Virus record (IMG/VR): IMGVR_UViG_3300025127_000188
Location: 1-28,670 of that record
Direction: 5' to 3' (one strand)
Source of the DNA: a virus
DNA length: 28,670 nucleotides
Under the pieces are notes generated by a model that was not told the DNA's origin, did no database searches, and worked only from the letters and a program-made list of their open reading frames with translations. Position numbers and translations under genes: made by a program. Shown here piece by piece: positions 15,468 through 23,617 of this stretch (position 1 is its first letter; each line of letters opens with the position of its first letter).

Positions 15468-17345
15468 TTACGAACTTTGTAAACCCCCGTGTCCGTCTGA
15501 AGAAGATCCCATATATTTATTAGCTGCAGGTAAATCTCCAAAATCTGAAGCGTTACCTGTAGTAGCTATGGTTACAAAATCCATAACATCTAGCGGATTA
15601 GTACTAGGATTTTGCCCTCCTTGTTTAATTGCTCTAGTGTTGTTACAAATTCCACTTGTTTTATACGCTGTAACAGTTAAGTCTCCAAAATCTTGTTCAT
15701 TACCAGTTGATGCTATTGTAATATAACCAATTGTATTTACTTCAGTAGATGTATATCCACCCATGTTTAAACCTCTTACGCTTGAAGATGCGCCTCCTTG
15801 TCCGTATCTAGCAGCAATTAAATCTCCAAAATCTTGAGCATCACCTGTTGATGCTGTTGTAACATATTCTATAACATTTGTAGATGCAGGAGCAAGATAA
15901 CCACCTCCAAAAATACTTCTTACAGGAGAATTTATTTGTCCAACATTCATAATATAGTTTGCTCCCGTTAAATCTCCAAAGTCGGTAGCATTTCCAAAAG
16001 TTGCAAAAGCAGCATAGTCTATAACATTACTCAGTGATGGCGTATATCCTCCAGCTGTTAAAAATCTTGAAGAATTACTGGCGCAAGAAACGTGTCCTCT
16101 TGTGGCAGTTAAATCTCCAAAATCAGCTGCACGACCAACTGAACTATGTTGAAATTGTTCAATCGTGTTTGTTTTGTCTGGGGCATTACCTCCAGAACTT
16201 ATTGTTCTTGTAACGTTTCCAGCTCCAGCATTATTTTGAACAGCAGTAATTAAATCACCAAAATCTTGTGTAGCACCTAGTGAAGGTATATTTGTCATGT
16301 TAATTTGTGTTACAGCACTGCCTGTTGATCCTCCTAAAGTAAAACCTCTCCCCGATCCAGGCACAGAATTTACTGATGGTCTTAACTCACTAGGCAATCC
16401 TGAGTGTCCGTTTGTATAAAAATTACCACTACCAGAATTTGTGGATAAAATTCCAAATTCAGTTGCATTACCTAAAGAAGCTATATTAACTTTATCTATT
16501 TTATTGTCTATGGTTGGAGTATATCCTGCACCAAAAAATGCAGTAACCTTATTATCACAACCACTTGCATAACCAACATTTCTAGTAAGATCACCAAAAT
16601 CTGTTGCGTTCCCTGTCGAGGCAATAGTTATAAATTCAATTACATTAAAATATGCAGCTGAAGGGGTATCTGTGTAGCCACCTGCTATCAACGCTCTTGT
16701 TTTACTTCCAGCAGCCGCTGCTTGTCTTTTACTTGCTGTTAAATCCCCAAAGTCTGAGTAATTTCCAAAACTAGCTAAATTAACAAAATCTATTTGGTCG
16801 TTTTGTGCTCCAGGTATTGATCCACCAAAAGTAAAACCTCTTTCATTATTACTGGTTCCACATAATCTGTATCGAGCACCGGCAATATCTCCTCCAAAAT
16901 CTATTCCATTTCCTTGAGATGCAATATTTACATATTCTATATTAGCTGTTCTACCACCTAATTTATAAGCTCTTATACTATTTCCTGCACCTGCACCACC
17001 TGATGTTGTGCTAACTTGTGTGTCACCAAAGTCGGTAAAATTACCTGTGGTTGCCATTTCATTAAAATCAATTGTGTTTACAATCGTTGGAGTTCTGCCA
17101 CCATACATAATACCTCTTGTATTATTTGAAGTATTACCTCTGGTAATTTCTCCTCTTGCTTGAGTTAGATCTCCATAGTCTGCTGCAGTTCCACCCGCAG
17201 CAAGATTAACTTGTTCAACTGTATTTACAATTGTTGGAGTATAACCAAGAGCATAAATTCCTCTTGTAGCATCTCTGTAATTTACATTAGCTTGAGATAA
17301 CTGATTTATATTTTTTAGTTTCCAAACTTTTCCTGAATTAGCCAT
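15468..17345 (-). CDS. Kelch-like repeat fibre protein C (6+6 repeats)
   Basis: From ATG 17345 the product has 625 residues. An in-frame upstream ATG at 17381 is rejected because GGAGGA (17354-17359) sits eight bases before 17345. Residues 1-26 hold the head motif GKVWKLKNI, shared in form with paralogues A and B. Six repeats of about 47 residues follow, each with a TRxxxxGG strand, an N.ID.V..AS/T strand and a TGNATDFGDL turn. Then come a linker (NGHSGLPSELRP...), six more repeats and a cap SDGHGGLQSS. The repeats look like kelch or galactose-oxidase-type propeller blades, but I see no catalytic residues. The likely role is host recognition or an adhesin on the tail; that is inference. The final gene of the fibre cluster, it is followed by the sulfotransferase. 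Confidence 0.85.
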   Translation of the reverse strand: MANSGKVWKLKNINQLSQANVNYRDATRGIYALGYTPTIVNTVEQVNLAAGGTAADYGDLTQARGEITRGNTSNNTRGIMYGGRTPTIVNTIDFNEMATTGNFTDFGDTQVSTTSGGAGAGNSIRAYKLGGRTANIEYVNIASQGNGIDFGGDIAGARYRLCGTSNNERGFTFGGSIPGAQNDQIDFVNLASFGNYSDFGDLTASKRQAAAAGSKTRALIAGGYTDTPSAAYFNVIEFITIASTGNATDFGDLTRNVGYASGCDNKVTAFFGAGYTPTIDNKIDKVNIASLGNATEFGILSTNSGSGNFYTNGHSGLPSELRPSVNSVPGSGRGFTLGGSTGSAVTQINMTNIPSLGATQDFGDLITAVQNNAGAGNVTRTISSGGNAPDKTNTIEQFQHSSVGRAADFGDLTATRGHVSCASNSSRFLTAGGYTPSLSNVIDYAAFATFGNATDFGDLTGANYIMNVGQINSPVRSIFGGGYLAPASTNVIEYVTTASTGDAQDFGDLIAARYGQGGASSSVRGLNMGGYTSTEVNTIGYITIASTGNEQDFGDLTVTAYKTSGICNNTRAIKQGGQNPSTNPLDVMDFVTIATTGNASDFGDLPAANKYMGSSSDGHGGLQSS

Positions 17346-17347
17346 AA

Positions 17348-19222
17348 TTATATTCCTCCATGTGCATCGGACACTGTGCAATCATAAGCCCAATTTCGTG
17401 ATAAGTCACCAAAATCTTGTGAGTTACCTGTTGATGCAATGGTTATAAATTGAATTACGTTTTGAACTGAAGGTGCATAACCACCAGTAAACACTCCTCT
17501 AATTTTATTAGATGTGCCTCCCATACCTGAACTATTTGCAAGTAAGTCACCAAAGTCTTGAGCGTTTCCTGTTGATGCTATTGTTACATAATCTATTACG
17601 TTTGTATAAGGTGTGTATCCTCCACCAAAAACAGCTCTTGTAGGACTAGAGCATCCAGCTGGTGCTGCTCTTGCTACACTTAGATCTCCAAAATCCGTTG
17701 CATCGCTGGCAGAGGCAAAAGTAATATAATCTATAACGTTAAATGTTCCTGGTGTTCCTCCTGCTACAAGTCCTCTTGTATCACTACCTGTAGCTCCCGC
17801 TGTTCTTCTAGCTTGAGTTAAATTTCCAAAATCAGAAAAATTTCCCATAGTGGCAATTGTAGCAAATTGTATAACATCTGTAGGGTTTGCACTTGGAGCT
17901 GTTCCTCCTGCATTTACGCCTCTAGTGCCATTTGATATACCAATATTTAATCTTGTGGCTACATCTAAATTTCCAAAATCACAACAATTACCTAATGTAT
18001 GTATTTCGGTAGCATCAACTTGATCACTAGCGGCAGGTGCTGATATCTCACCACCCATCATTAACGCTCTTGTTCCACTAGAACAAGCTGCTCCTTGATC
18101 TCTACCTGTTATTAAATCTCCAAAAAAAGTTCCGTTTCCTAATGTATTAATATTAAAAGTATCCATGCCTGTAGTTTTTGGACTGCTACCACCCATAAGT
18201 AAAGCTCTTCCTGATCCAATTGGCGGAGGTCTTGTGCCTAAATAACCATCACATAAACCACCATGTGAATCAGAAACCTGAGCAGTTTTAGAACCTCTGA
18301 CTGCTGTCATATCTCCAAAATCTGTAAACGTTCCACCTGTTGTAATTATACCAAAATCAATTGTGTTAACAGCACTACCACTAGTATTTTGACCACCCAT
18401 CATAACAGCCCTAACACTGTTTCCTGTGCCGCCAGTGCCTATTCTTGTTACACTTAAATCTCCATAATTAGCTGCGTTACCTTGTGTAGCAATTGTAATA
18501 AAATCAACTACTCCTGTTTGAGTTCCAGGTGAATCATAAGCACCCATAGTAATACCCCTTGTTGAAGAAGAAGTAGATGCTTGAGTTGTTCTAGTTGAAA
18601 CACAGTCACCAAAATCTGTAGCATTACCTGTTGTTGAAATTTCTACAAAGTCTATTGTGTTTACTTCACTAGGTGTTCCACCTCCTGCAAAACAAGCTCT
18701 TGTAGGTGAAGCCAATCCTGCAAGTTGCATTCGTGCTTGTGTAAGATCTCCAAAATCTGTAGCGTTACCTACTGACGCCATTGTAACATACTGAATAACA
18801 TTTGACATTGATGGTGTTCTACCACCCGCAGTTAAACCTCTTATAGAGTTAGAAGTTCCTGCAGCTAAATCAACACTCGTTGCAAGATCTCCAAAGTCTG
18901 CAGCGTTACCTCTAGCTGCAATAGTAACATATTCTATTCCGTTTTGACTACCTGCTGGAGTGCCTCCAGTAAACATTCCTCTTACAAAAGAACTATAACC
19001 ATTTCTCCCTGCATTGGCAACAGCACAATCTCCAAAATCTACTGCGTTACCCGCAGACGATATAGTTATTTCATCAATTTGTGTTATGTCTGATGGTGAA
19101 CCACCACCTTGTGATAAACCTCTAGATGCATGATTAGGCCAATACCCTCCCACAACCGCATCGTAAATTTCTTGCAGTTTCCAAACGCCTTTAGCGTTAT
19201 CGAGTTGCGGGTAGTTAGCCAT
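17348..19222 (-). CDS. Kelch-like repeat fibre protein B (6+6 repeats)
   Basis: The product has 624 residues. The head (1-32) carries YPQLDNAKGVWKLQEIYDAV, closest to paralogue A (YPRRDQARGIWKINDI), so both probably attach to the virion in the same way. Six repeats (about 33-315) end in SDSHGGLCDGY and a Pro-rich linker (TRPPPIGSG). Six further repeats end at SDAHGGI and the stop. Repeats follow the rule TRxxFxGGxTP...NVIDYVTIAS, then TGNAxDFGDL. Two cysteines (NCCDFGN) occur in repeat eight. The last codons HGGI contain the GGAGGA that serves as the ribosome binding site of gene C. The start site is weak (TAGG). No enzymatic motif; the function is likely receptor binding or tail decoration (inferred). 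Confidence 0.85.
   Translation of the reverse strand: MANYPQLDNAKGVWKLQEIYDAVVGGYWPNHASRGLSQGGGSPSDITQIDEITISSAGNAVDFGDCAVANAGRNGYSSFVRGMFTGGTPAGSQNGIEYVTIAARGNAADFGDLATSVDLAAGTSNSIRGLTAGGRTPSMSNVIQYVTMASVGNATDFGDLTQARMQLAGLASPTRACFAGGGTPSEVNTIDFVEISTTGNATDFGDCVSTRTTQASTSSSTRGITMGAYDSPGTQTGVVDFITIATQGNAANYGDLSVTRIGTGGTGNSVRAVMMGGQNTSGSAVNTIDFGIITTGGTFTDFGDMTAVRGSKTAQVSDSHGGLCDGYLGTRPPPIGSGRALLMGGSSPKTTGMDTFNINTLGNGTFFGDLITGRDQGAACSSGTRALMMGGEISAPAASDQVDATEIHTLGNCCDFGNLDVATRLNIGISNGTRGVNAGGTAPSANPTDVIQFATIATMGNFSDFGNLTQARRTAGATGSDTRGLVAGGTPGTFNVIDYITFASASDATDFGDLSVARAAPAGCSSPTRAVFGGGYTPYTNVIDYVTIASTGNAQDFGDLLANSSGMGGTSNKIRGVFTGGYAPSVQNVIQFITIASTGNSQDFGDLSRNWAYDCTVSDAHGGI
17354..17359 (-). promoter_or_regulatory. 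Ribosome binding site of gene C, inside the end of gene B
   Basis: GGAGGA on the minus strand lies eight bases upstream of ATG 17345. It is formed by the Gly-Gly codons of the C-terminal cap of gene B. It decides the start of gene C and keeps the downstream start tied to passage of the ribosome to the end of gene B. Confidence 0.75.
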
Positions 19223-19225
19223 TTA

Positions 19226-19516
19226 CTAACCTACTTTTTTAGACCAGATATATGTGGCTGCTTGTGCTTGATCAAACGGTACAGTTTCATCTGGGTTACC
19301 AGCTTCAGTTGGTTCAGTCCAATCAGATGTATAACTATCTAAATAAGTTTTTACAGCTGCTTCATCTGCTAACTCTCCAAGTCCAGTTTCATCTGAACCA
19401 TCAACCGTTGCACCAATCATAACTTCATCGGATGTTGGATAGTATCCGCCATCTTCAATCCATGAAGGAATTGTAGTGCCACCGTCTAATTTATATTTGA
19501 CTATCTTGTTTGCCAT
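19226..19516 (-). CDS. Small acidic phage protein upstream of fibre gene B
   Basis: The product has 96 residues and starts MANKIVKYKLDGGTTIPSWI, with a Gly/Tyr patch (DGGYYPTSDEV) and an acidic, Pro-containing C-terminal half (DWTEPTEAGNPDETVPF) ending AATYIWSKKVG. It is acidic overall and has no cysteine. A 26-base overlap with the preceding coiled-coil gene and a three-base gap to gene B show it is in the same operon. I recall similar small proteins next to fibre genes in marine phages, without a known role; a fibre accessory or chaperone is possible. Confidence 0.72.
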   Translation of the reverse strand: MANKIVKYKLDGGTTIPSWIEDGGYYPTSDEVMIGATVDGSDETGLGELADEAAVKTYLDSYTSDWTEPTEAGNPDETVPFDQAQAATYIWSKKVG

Positions 19517-20348
19517 TTGGTTTCTCCTTGTTATCTAACAGTTTAGTATTGAGCGACTCTTCATCGTACAGCTTAAATCCTCTACGCTCTGCAAATTTCT
19601 CTGCATCTCCTGAAAATTTATCAGCGCACGCTTCTAACCATTGCATGGTCATTTCGTGAGTTGGCGCTTTGCCTTGACCCATCATATCATTTTCCATTTT
19701 AAGATATGCATAGATTTCAGCTTGTGCCTGAGCACTGTTTATACCCATATCAAAGAGATAAATCAAGTTTCCTTCGTCAATGACTCCACCTCTTGCACGA
19801 GCAGCATTTAGAGCCTGTTTCATACACGTCATAACGTGATATCTGGACTCTTCCTTTTCATACTCTTCTTCAGTGATATCATCTTTACCCAGTTTCTTCA
19901 ATATGCTTTTATACTGATTAGTAAAGAAGTTCATCTTTCTAATGGCCCCAGACACTGAATTTTGTATGTTAGCCATGTTTACCTTAACCTCTAAAATCTC
20001 TGTTTCTAACAATTCTCTTTCTAACTCATCTTTGTAATCTCCATCTTCAAGTCTTTTTTCTTTTTGACGAAGCTCAATATCTTTTTTCATCATTTTAAGT
20101 TGAGCTTCTTCTAAAGCCATTCTAGTTTTATCTAGTTCAGCTAATGTGTGTTTGACTGATCTAATAGGTGTAATTGCTGTAACATCTAACATGACACCCA
20201 TAAACTGTGAGTGTGATTTATAGAAGTTTGAGCTTGATTGTTTGATTGCAGGTAAATTGGTATTAATATTGGTTAACATTTGTTTATACTCTTTTTTAAC
20301 CAGTGGTGAGTTTGATAGTTTTTGTATAACTAGATCTTTAGATGACAT
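19491..20348 (-). CDS. Coiled-coil phage protein between the fibre genes
   Basis: The 285-residue product is strongly charged and helical. About residues 60-145 form a long coiled coil (ALEEAQLKMMKKDIELRQKE, KRLEDGDYKDELERELLETE). A conserved-looking helical domain follows (ALNAARARGGVIDEGNLIYL, FDMGINSAQAQAEIYAYL). The C-terminus is lysine-rich and disordered-looking. It has no beta-helix or repeat character, unlike the adjacent fibre proteins, so it could be an assembly factor or chaperone for A and B rather than a fibre itself. This is inference. The start has AAGGAG seven bases upstream and follows a 65-base spacer, the longest gene-free gap within the fibre block. Confidence 0.78.
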   Translation of the reverse strand: MSSKDLVIQKLSNSPLVKKEYKQMLTNINTNLPAIKQSSSNFYKSHSQFMGVMLDVTAITPIRSVKHTLAELDKTRMALEEAQLKMMKKDIELRQKEKRLEDGDYKDELERELLETEILEVKVNMANIQNSVSGAIRKMNFFTNQYKSILKKLGKDDITEEEYEKEESRYHVMTCMKQALNAARARGGVIDEGNLIYLFDMGINSAQAQAEIYAYLKMENDMMGQGKAPTHEMTMQWLEACADKFSGDAEKFAERRGFKLYDEESLNTKLLDNKEKPNGKQDSQI

Positions 20349-20413
20349 ATTTTTCTCCTTTATAATTTAGCATGTATATGATCATGTTGTGGTTTTTATA
20401 CTATATAATATTA
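20349..20413 (-). other. AT-rich spacer, possible promoter or processing site
   Basis: In a cluster where genes otherwise overlap or lie within about 20 bases, this 65-base gap is exceptional. On the minus strand it contains an AT-rich run with a palindromic ATAATATTAT and TATAAA-like words, then ATGATCAT, then the AAGGAG of the next gene. I see no TTGACA-type -35 box and no GC-rich hairpin, so a promoter, an attenuator or merely a recombination seam remain possible. Confidence 0.25.
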
Positions 20414-22282
20414 TTAAAGTCCACCATGTCCGTTTGAAGAGGCAGCCATATATCCAGAAGCAGTATCAAGATCTCCAAAATCCTGAGCATTTCCTGTAGA
20501 CGCTATTGTAATATAATCAATAACATTAGAAACTGAAGGTGTTACACCTCCAACAAATAATCCTCTAGTTCCATTAGATGAATCTCCTCTACCAGCACCC
20601 GCTCTTGCAGCACTCAAATCTCCAAAATCCGTAGCATTACTTGTCGAAGCTATGGTTATATATTCCATAGTGTTTACTATAGAAGGTTCTTCTCCCCCTG
20701 CAAATACACCTCTTGTTCCGTTACTTACACCTGCAGAAGCTTTTCTAGCGGCACTTAAATCTCCAAAATCTGTATAATTACTAGTAGAACCTATTGTAGC
20801 ATAGTCTATAACATTTGTGTTTGAAGGTGTAGAACCTCCTGCACGAATCGCTCTTGTTGAACTTGCTGCACCTCCCCCTGCACAAACTGTTTCAGTTAAA
20901 TTTCCAAAATCTGTTGCGTTACCAACTGAAGCAATGGTTACATAATCGACTGTGTCGCTTCTTGATGGAGTACATCCCCCTTGAAATAGCCCTCTAGTTG
21001 AATTAGAAGCTGGAGTTAAACCAAATTCACTTCTAGTTAAATTACCAAAATCAGCTGAGTTTCCTTTTGTAGAAAATTCTACATAATCTATTTGATTTAA
21101 AGCAGGGCTCAATTCATAACCAGCTATGACTGATCTAGTAGCACTTGATAATGAAACTACTCCTCCTGCTCTTGATAACGTTCCAAAATCTTGTGAATTA
21201 CCTAATGTTGATATTTGTACAAAATCAACTCTATCCATATTTGAAGGAGAGGTTCCTCCAGCAATAACAGAAATATCTCCCGATAAAGGTCTACCTGTTG
21301 GTGAATAAAGTTCCGGGGCTCTTGGATTAAATTCTTGTAAGCCACCATGATTGTTTGCATTACCACTACTTTGAGAGCAAGAAGTACAATCTCCAAAATC
21401 TGTAGCATTACCAGCATGTGCAATTGTAATAAATTCAATAACCGCTGTTCCAGGATTACCACCTGCAAATACTCCTCTTACTTTACTACTCATTCCGTTT
21501 GGATGTTGATTTTCAGCTGTAAAATCTCCAAAATCTGTAGCATTGCTTTTACTTCCTATTTCAACAGAATTTATTACATTACCAACAGGAGATATACCAC
21601 CTGCAAATATACCTCTTGTAGAAGAACACGCTCCTCCTGGTTGACTTGTTGCAACAGTTAAATCTCCAAAATCAACAGCATTAGCTTTAGTAGAAAATTC
21701 TACAAAATCAATTTGATTAGAATTTGCAGGAGAAGTATTAAACCCTGCAAATAATCCTCTAGTTTCAGAATTTACCTGTGAGTTTTGAAGTCCTGCTTGA
21801 GATGCAGTTAAATCTCCAAAATCTATTGCGTTACCTAAAGTAGCGTAAGTTATAAAATCAATAACATTTGTATTAGGAACACCTCCTCCTACTAAACCTA
21901 CTATTCTATTTCCTGCAGAACCCAATAATCTTCTTGCAACAGTTAAATCTCCAAAATCTGCATAATTACCTTGATTAACAAAATGAATATAATCTATGGT
22001 ATTATTTACACCTGGATTAGCACCACCTAAAAAAACACTTCTAATAAAACTTCCTAGACCAGCATTCATGTTTCTTCCAACAGTTAAATCTCCAAAGTCA
22101 GTTGAATTACCTGTGGTTTCTACAGTTATTTGTTCAACTGCATTAGAATTACTTGATCCAATATTAAATAATCCTCTAGTAGAACCTTGAGGATAAGTTC
22201 CCTCTCCTTTTATATTTTTGGTAATATCATTGATCTTCCAAATCCCTCGGGCTTGGTCTCGTCTAGGATAACTACTTGCCAT
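20414..22282 (-). CDS. Kelch-like repeat fibre protein A (6+6 repeats)
   Basis: The product has 622 residues. Head residues 1-33 contain YPRRDQARGIWKINDI. Repeats one to six run at about 34-77, 78-124, 125-171, 172-219, 220-265 and 266-315, the last ending NNHGGL. A linker (316-338, with RAPELYSPTGRP) leads to six more repeats and the cap SSNGHGGL. Each repeat is 44-50 residues with a TRGxFxGG strand and a GNATDFGDL turn. The layout is identical to B and C, so the three genes derive from one ancestor. The role is most likely host receptor recognition or tail decoration. AGGAGG overlaps the stop of the preceding gene and precedes the ATG by about eight bases. Confidence 0.86.
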   Translation of the reverse strand: MASSYPRRDQARGIWKINDITKNIKGEGTYPQGSTRGLFNIGSSNSNAVEQITVETTGNSTDFGDLTVGRNMNAGLGSFIRSVFLGGANPGVNNTIDYIHFVNQGNYADFGDLTVARRLLGSAGNRIVGLVGGGVPNTNVIDFITYATLGNAIDFGDLTASQAGLQNSQVNSETRGLFAGFNTSPANSNQIDFVEFSTKANAVDFGDLTVATSQPGGACSSTRGIFAGGISPVGNVINSVEIGSKSNATDFGDFTAENQHPNGMSSKVRGVFAGGNPGTAVIEFITIAHAGNATDFGDCTSCSQSSGNANNHGGLQEFNPRAPELYSPTGRPLSGDISVIAGGTSPSNMDRVDFVQISTLGNSQDFGTLSRAGGVVSLSSATRSVIAGYELSPALNQIDYVEFSTKGNSADFGNLTRSEFGLTPASNSTRGLFQGGCTPSRSDTVDYVTIASVGNATDFGNLTETVCAGGGAASSTRAIRAGGSTPSNTNVIDYATIGSTSNYTDFGDLSAARKASAGVSNGTRGVFAGGEEPSIVNTMEYITIASTSNATDFGDLSAARAGAGRGDSSNGTRGLFVGGVTPSVSNVIDYITIASTGNAQDFGDLDTASGYMAASSNGHGGL

Positions 22283-22294
22283 AGTTTAATCCTC

Positions 22295-22651
22295 CTAATC
22301 TGCCAGTGCTTCGTATGAAAATGCGAATTCGATTGTAGAGGCTGCAGAAGCTCCACCTCTAATAAGATCAGTTTCTTCTAAATAAAAAGAATTAGTTTTA
22401 TCTATAATATCTACAGATGAGTTAGCAGGAACAGTTAATTCATTACAAATTTTTTTGTGTGTTCCACCTTTTTCAATATCTGCTGTTACTGTTGCATCAT
22501 TGTCAGTTACGTTTGTAACTCTAAATACATTTATTTTATAAACATGTTCTGATTCACCAGTTAATAAAGTTGTGGTTAAAGTTGTTCCTAAATCACCAAC
22601 TACTGTTTCTGCATGAATTGTTGCTACGTTTACTATATTAGGTATTGTCAT
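22295..22651 (-). CDS. Small beta-rich structural protein
   Basis: The 118-residue product has strands such as SEHVYKINVFRVTNVTDNDA and ends with an acidic IEFAFSYEALAD. Its strand pattern resembles the 113-residue protein at 10775-11116, and I suspect a common beta-sandwich fold. AAGGAG precedes the ATG. Its stop codon overlaps the ribosome binding site of fibre gene A, so the two are likely co-expressed. A decoration or fibre-base role is inferred. Confidence 0.76.
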   Translation of the reverse strand: MTIPNIVNVATIHAETVVGDLGTTLTTTLLTGESEHVYKINVFRVTNVTDNDATVTADIEKGGTHKKICNELTVPANSSVDIIDKTNSFYLEETDLIRGGASAASTIEFAFSYEALAD

Positions 22652-22663
22652 AATTTACTCCTT

Positions 22664-23608
22664 TTATCCGAAAACTAATGCCATTGCAATGGCTTTTCCT
22701 GTTGATATACCACTAACTTCTGCAAAAGACAATTGTCCTACAGCCGTTGTACCAGATCCTGTAATACTGTCTACTTTTAAAAAAGTGCCTGCAGTCACAT
22801 TTCCTGTAGGAAATTTAAGTTCATAAGACTGAGAAGCGCTATGTGCAGGTGAAGTAAGTTTTATACCATGAGAGTTTTGTTCACAGTTAAGTTGAATTGA
22901 CCCTGGGTTATCAGCACCCATAGCTTCAATGACACCAGTTCCTTTTGGTCTTAAACGTAAATTAAGATTTGAATCATCTCCAACTGCACCGATTTGTGCA
23001 CCAGAACCAGTTGCAGCATTTGTAATATCAATATGATTAACTGCAGAACTTGTTGTTTCAAAAATTAATTGTTCTGCCCCATTTTCATCTCTGATACCAT
23101 GAGCATCATCAAAATCTATCATGAAAGAGTTTGTATCTAAATTACCGCCTAATTGTGGTGATGTATCATCGACAACATCTCCGCCAAATGCTTGAAGTGT
23201 TATGTTTGGATTAGAAGCCTCACCTTGAGCAAGCGCTAAAACAACTTTTCCATTAGGAACTGTTGCACTTGTTCCTGTGCCACTAGCGTATTTAAATACT
23301 ACGTTTTGTGATCCTGAAGTTGAATTTTTTAATATGTAAAAATTTTGTACGTCAGTTGGAATTGTAACATTTCTTGAAGCTGTAAGAGATCCTGTAAATT
23401 CTATAACTCTATGTGCAAGAGTTGCACCAGTAGATCCATCATTAACTGACAATGTTGTGTCAGCACCATCAGTTACAGCTTGTTGTGTAAAACCACCAGC
23501 TATTTGCTCAATGATTTGTAAATTAGTATTAGTTTTTGTTCCCCATGTACCGGCATTTTCACCAGTTGCTTGAAGTTCTACACCTAATGGTGTGTATGTT
23601 GATGCCAT
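22664..23608 (-). CDS. Tail-fibre-like protein
   Basis: The product has 314 residues. The N-terminus MASTYTPLGVELQATGENAG and WGTKTNTNLQIIEQIAGG is a common opening of tail fibre proteins in marine phages and cyanophages. A beta-rich middle follows (ASRNVTIPTDVQNFYILKNS). Then come the segment DTSPQLGGNLDTNSF, typical of fibre shafts, and LRLRPKGTGVIEAMGAD, a beta-strand repeat element seen in fibres. The C-terminus is hydrophobic (GKAIAMALVFG). No enzymatic domain. The start has GGAGA. The likely role is a trimeric fibre or short tail spike. Confidence 0.78.
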   Translation of the reverse strand: MASTYTPLGVELQATGENAGTWGTKTNTNLQIIEQIAGGFTQQAVTDGADTTLSVNDGSTGATLAHRVIEFTGSLTASRNVTIPTDVQNFYILKNSTSGSQNVVFKYASGTGTSATVPNGKVVLALAQGEASNPNITLQAFGGDVVDDTSPQLGGNLDTNSFMIDFDDAHGIRDENGAEQLIFETTSSAVNHIDITNAATGSGAQIGAVGDDSNLNLRLRPKGTGVIEAMGADNPGSIQLNCEQNSHGIKLTSPAHSASQSYELKFPTGNVTAGTFLKVDSITGSGTTAVGQLSFAEVSGISTGKAIAMALVFG

Positions 23609-23617
23609 ATTTTTCTC

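Larger units (their letters stand above)
15468..22282 (-). repeat. Family of about 36 coding repeats in three genes
   Basis: A unit of roughly 140 bases recurs about twelve times in each of genes A, B and C. The best conserved part, read on the plus strand, is a word such as AAATCTCCAAAATCTGTAGC followed by a TTACCTGTTGATGC-like word. The repeats are imperfect and remain in frame, so they are coding repeats. Non-repeat stretches (19226-20413) hold the two small accessory genes. Confidence 0.85.

Noticed and set aside
17346-17381. Upstream ATG extension of fibre gene C by twelve residues
   Set aside because: The extra residues (MHSVRCTWRNII) overlap the end of gene B and lack a ribosome binding site, whereas GGAGGA is correctly placed for the ATG at 17345, and the protein then starts with MAN like gene B.
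15468-22282. Repeat-rich region considered as a CRISPR array
   Set aside because: Units are about 140 bases, imperfect and in frame in long coding genes. There are no short identical repeats with unique spacers and no cas genes.
15468-22282. Diversity-generating retroelement acting on the fibre genes
   Set aside because: No reverse transcriptase gene and no template-variable repeat pair with adenine-specific differences are visible in the window. It could lie outside, but there is no support here.
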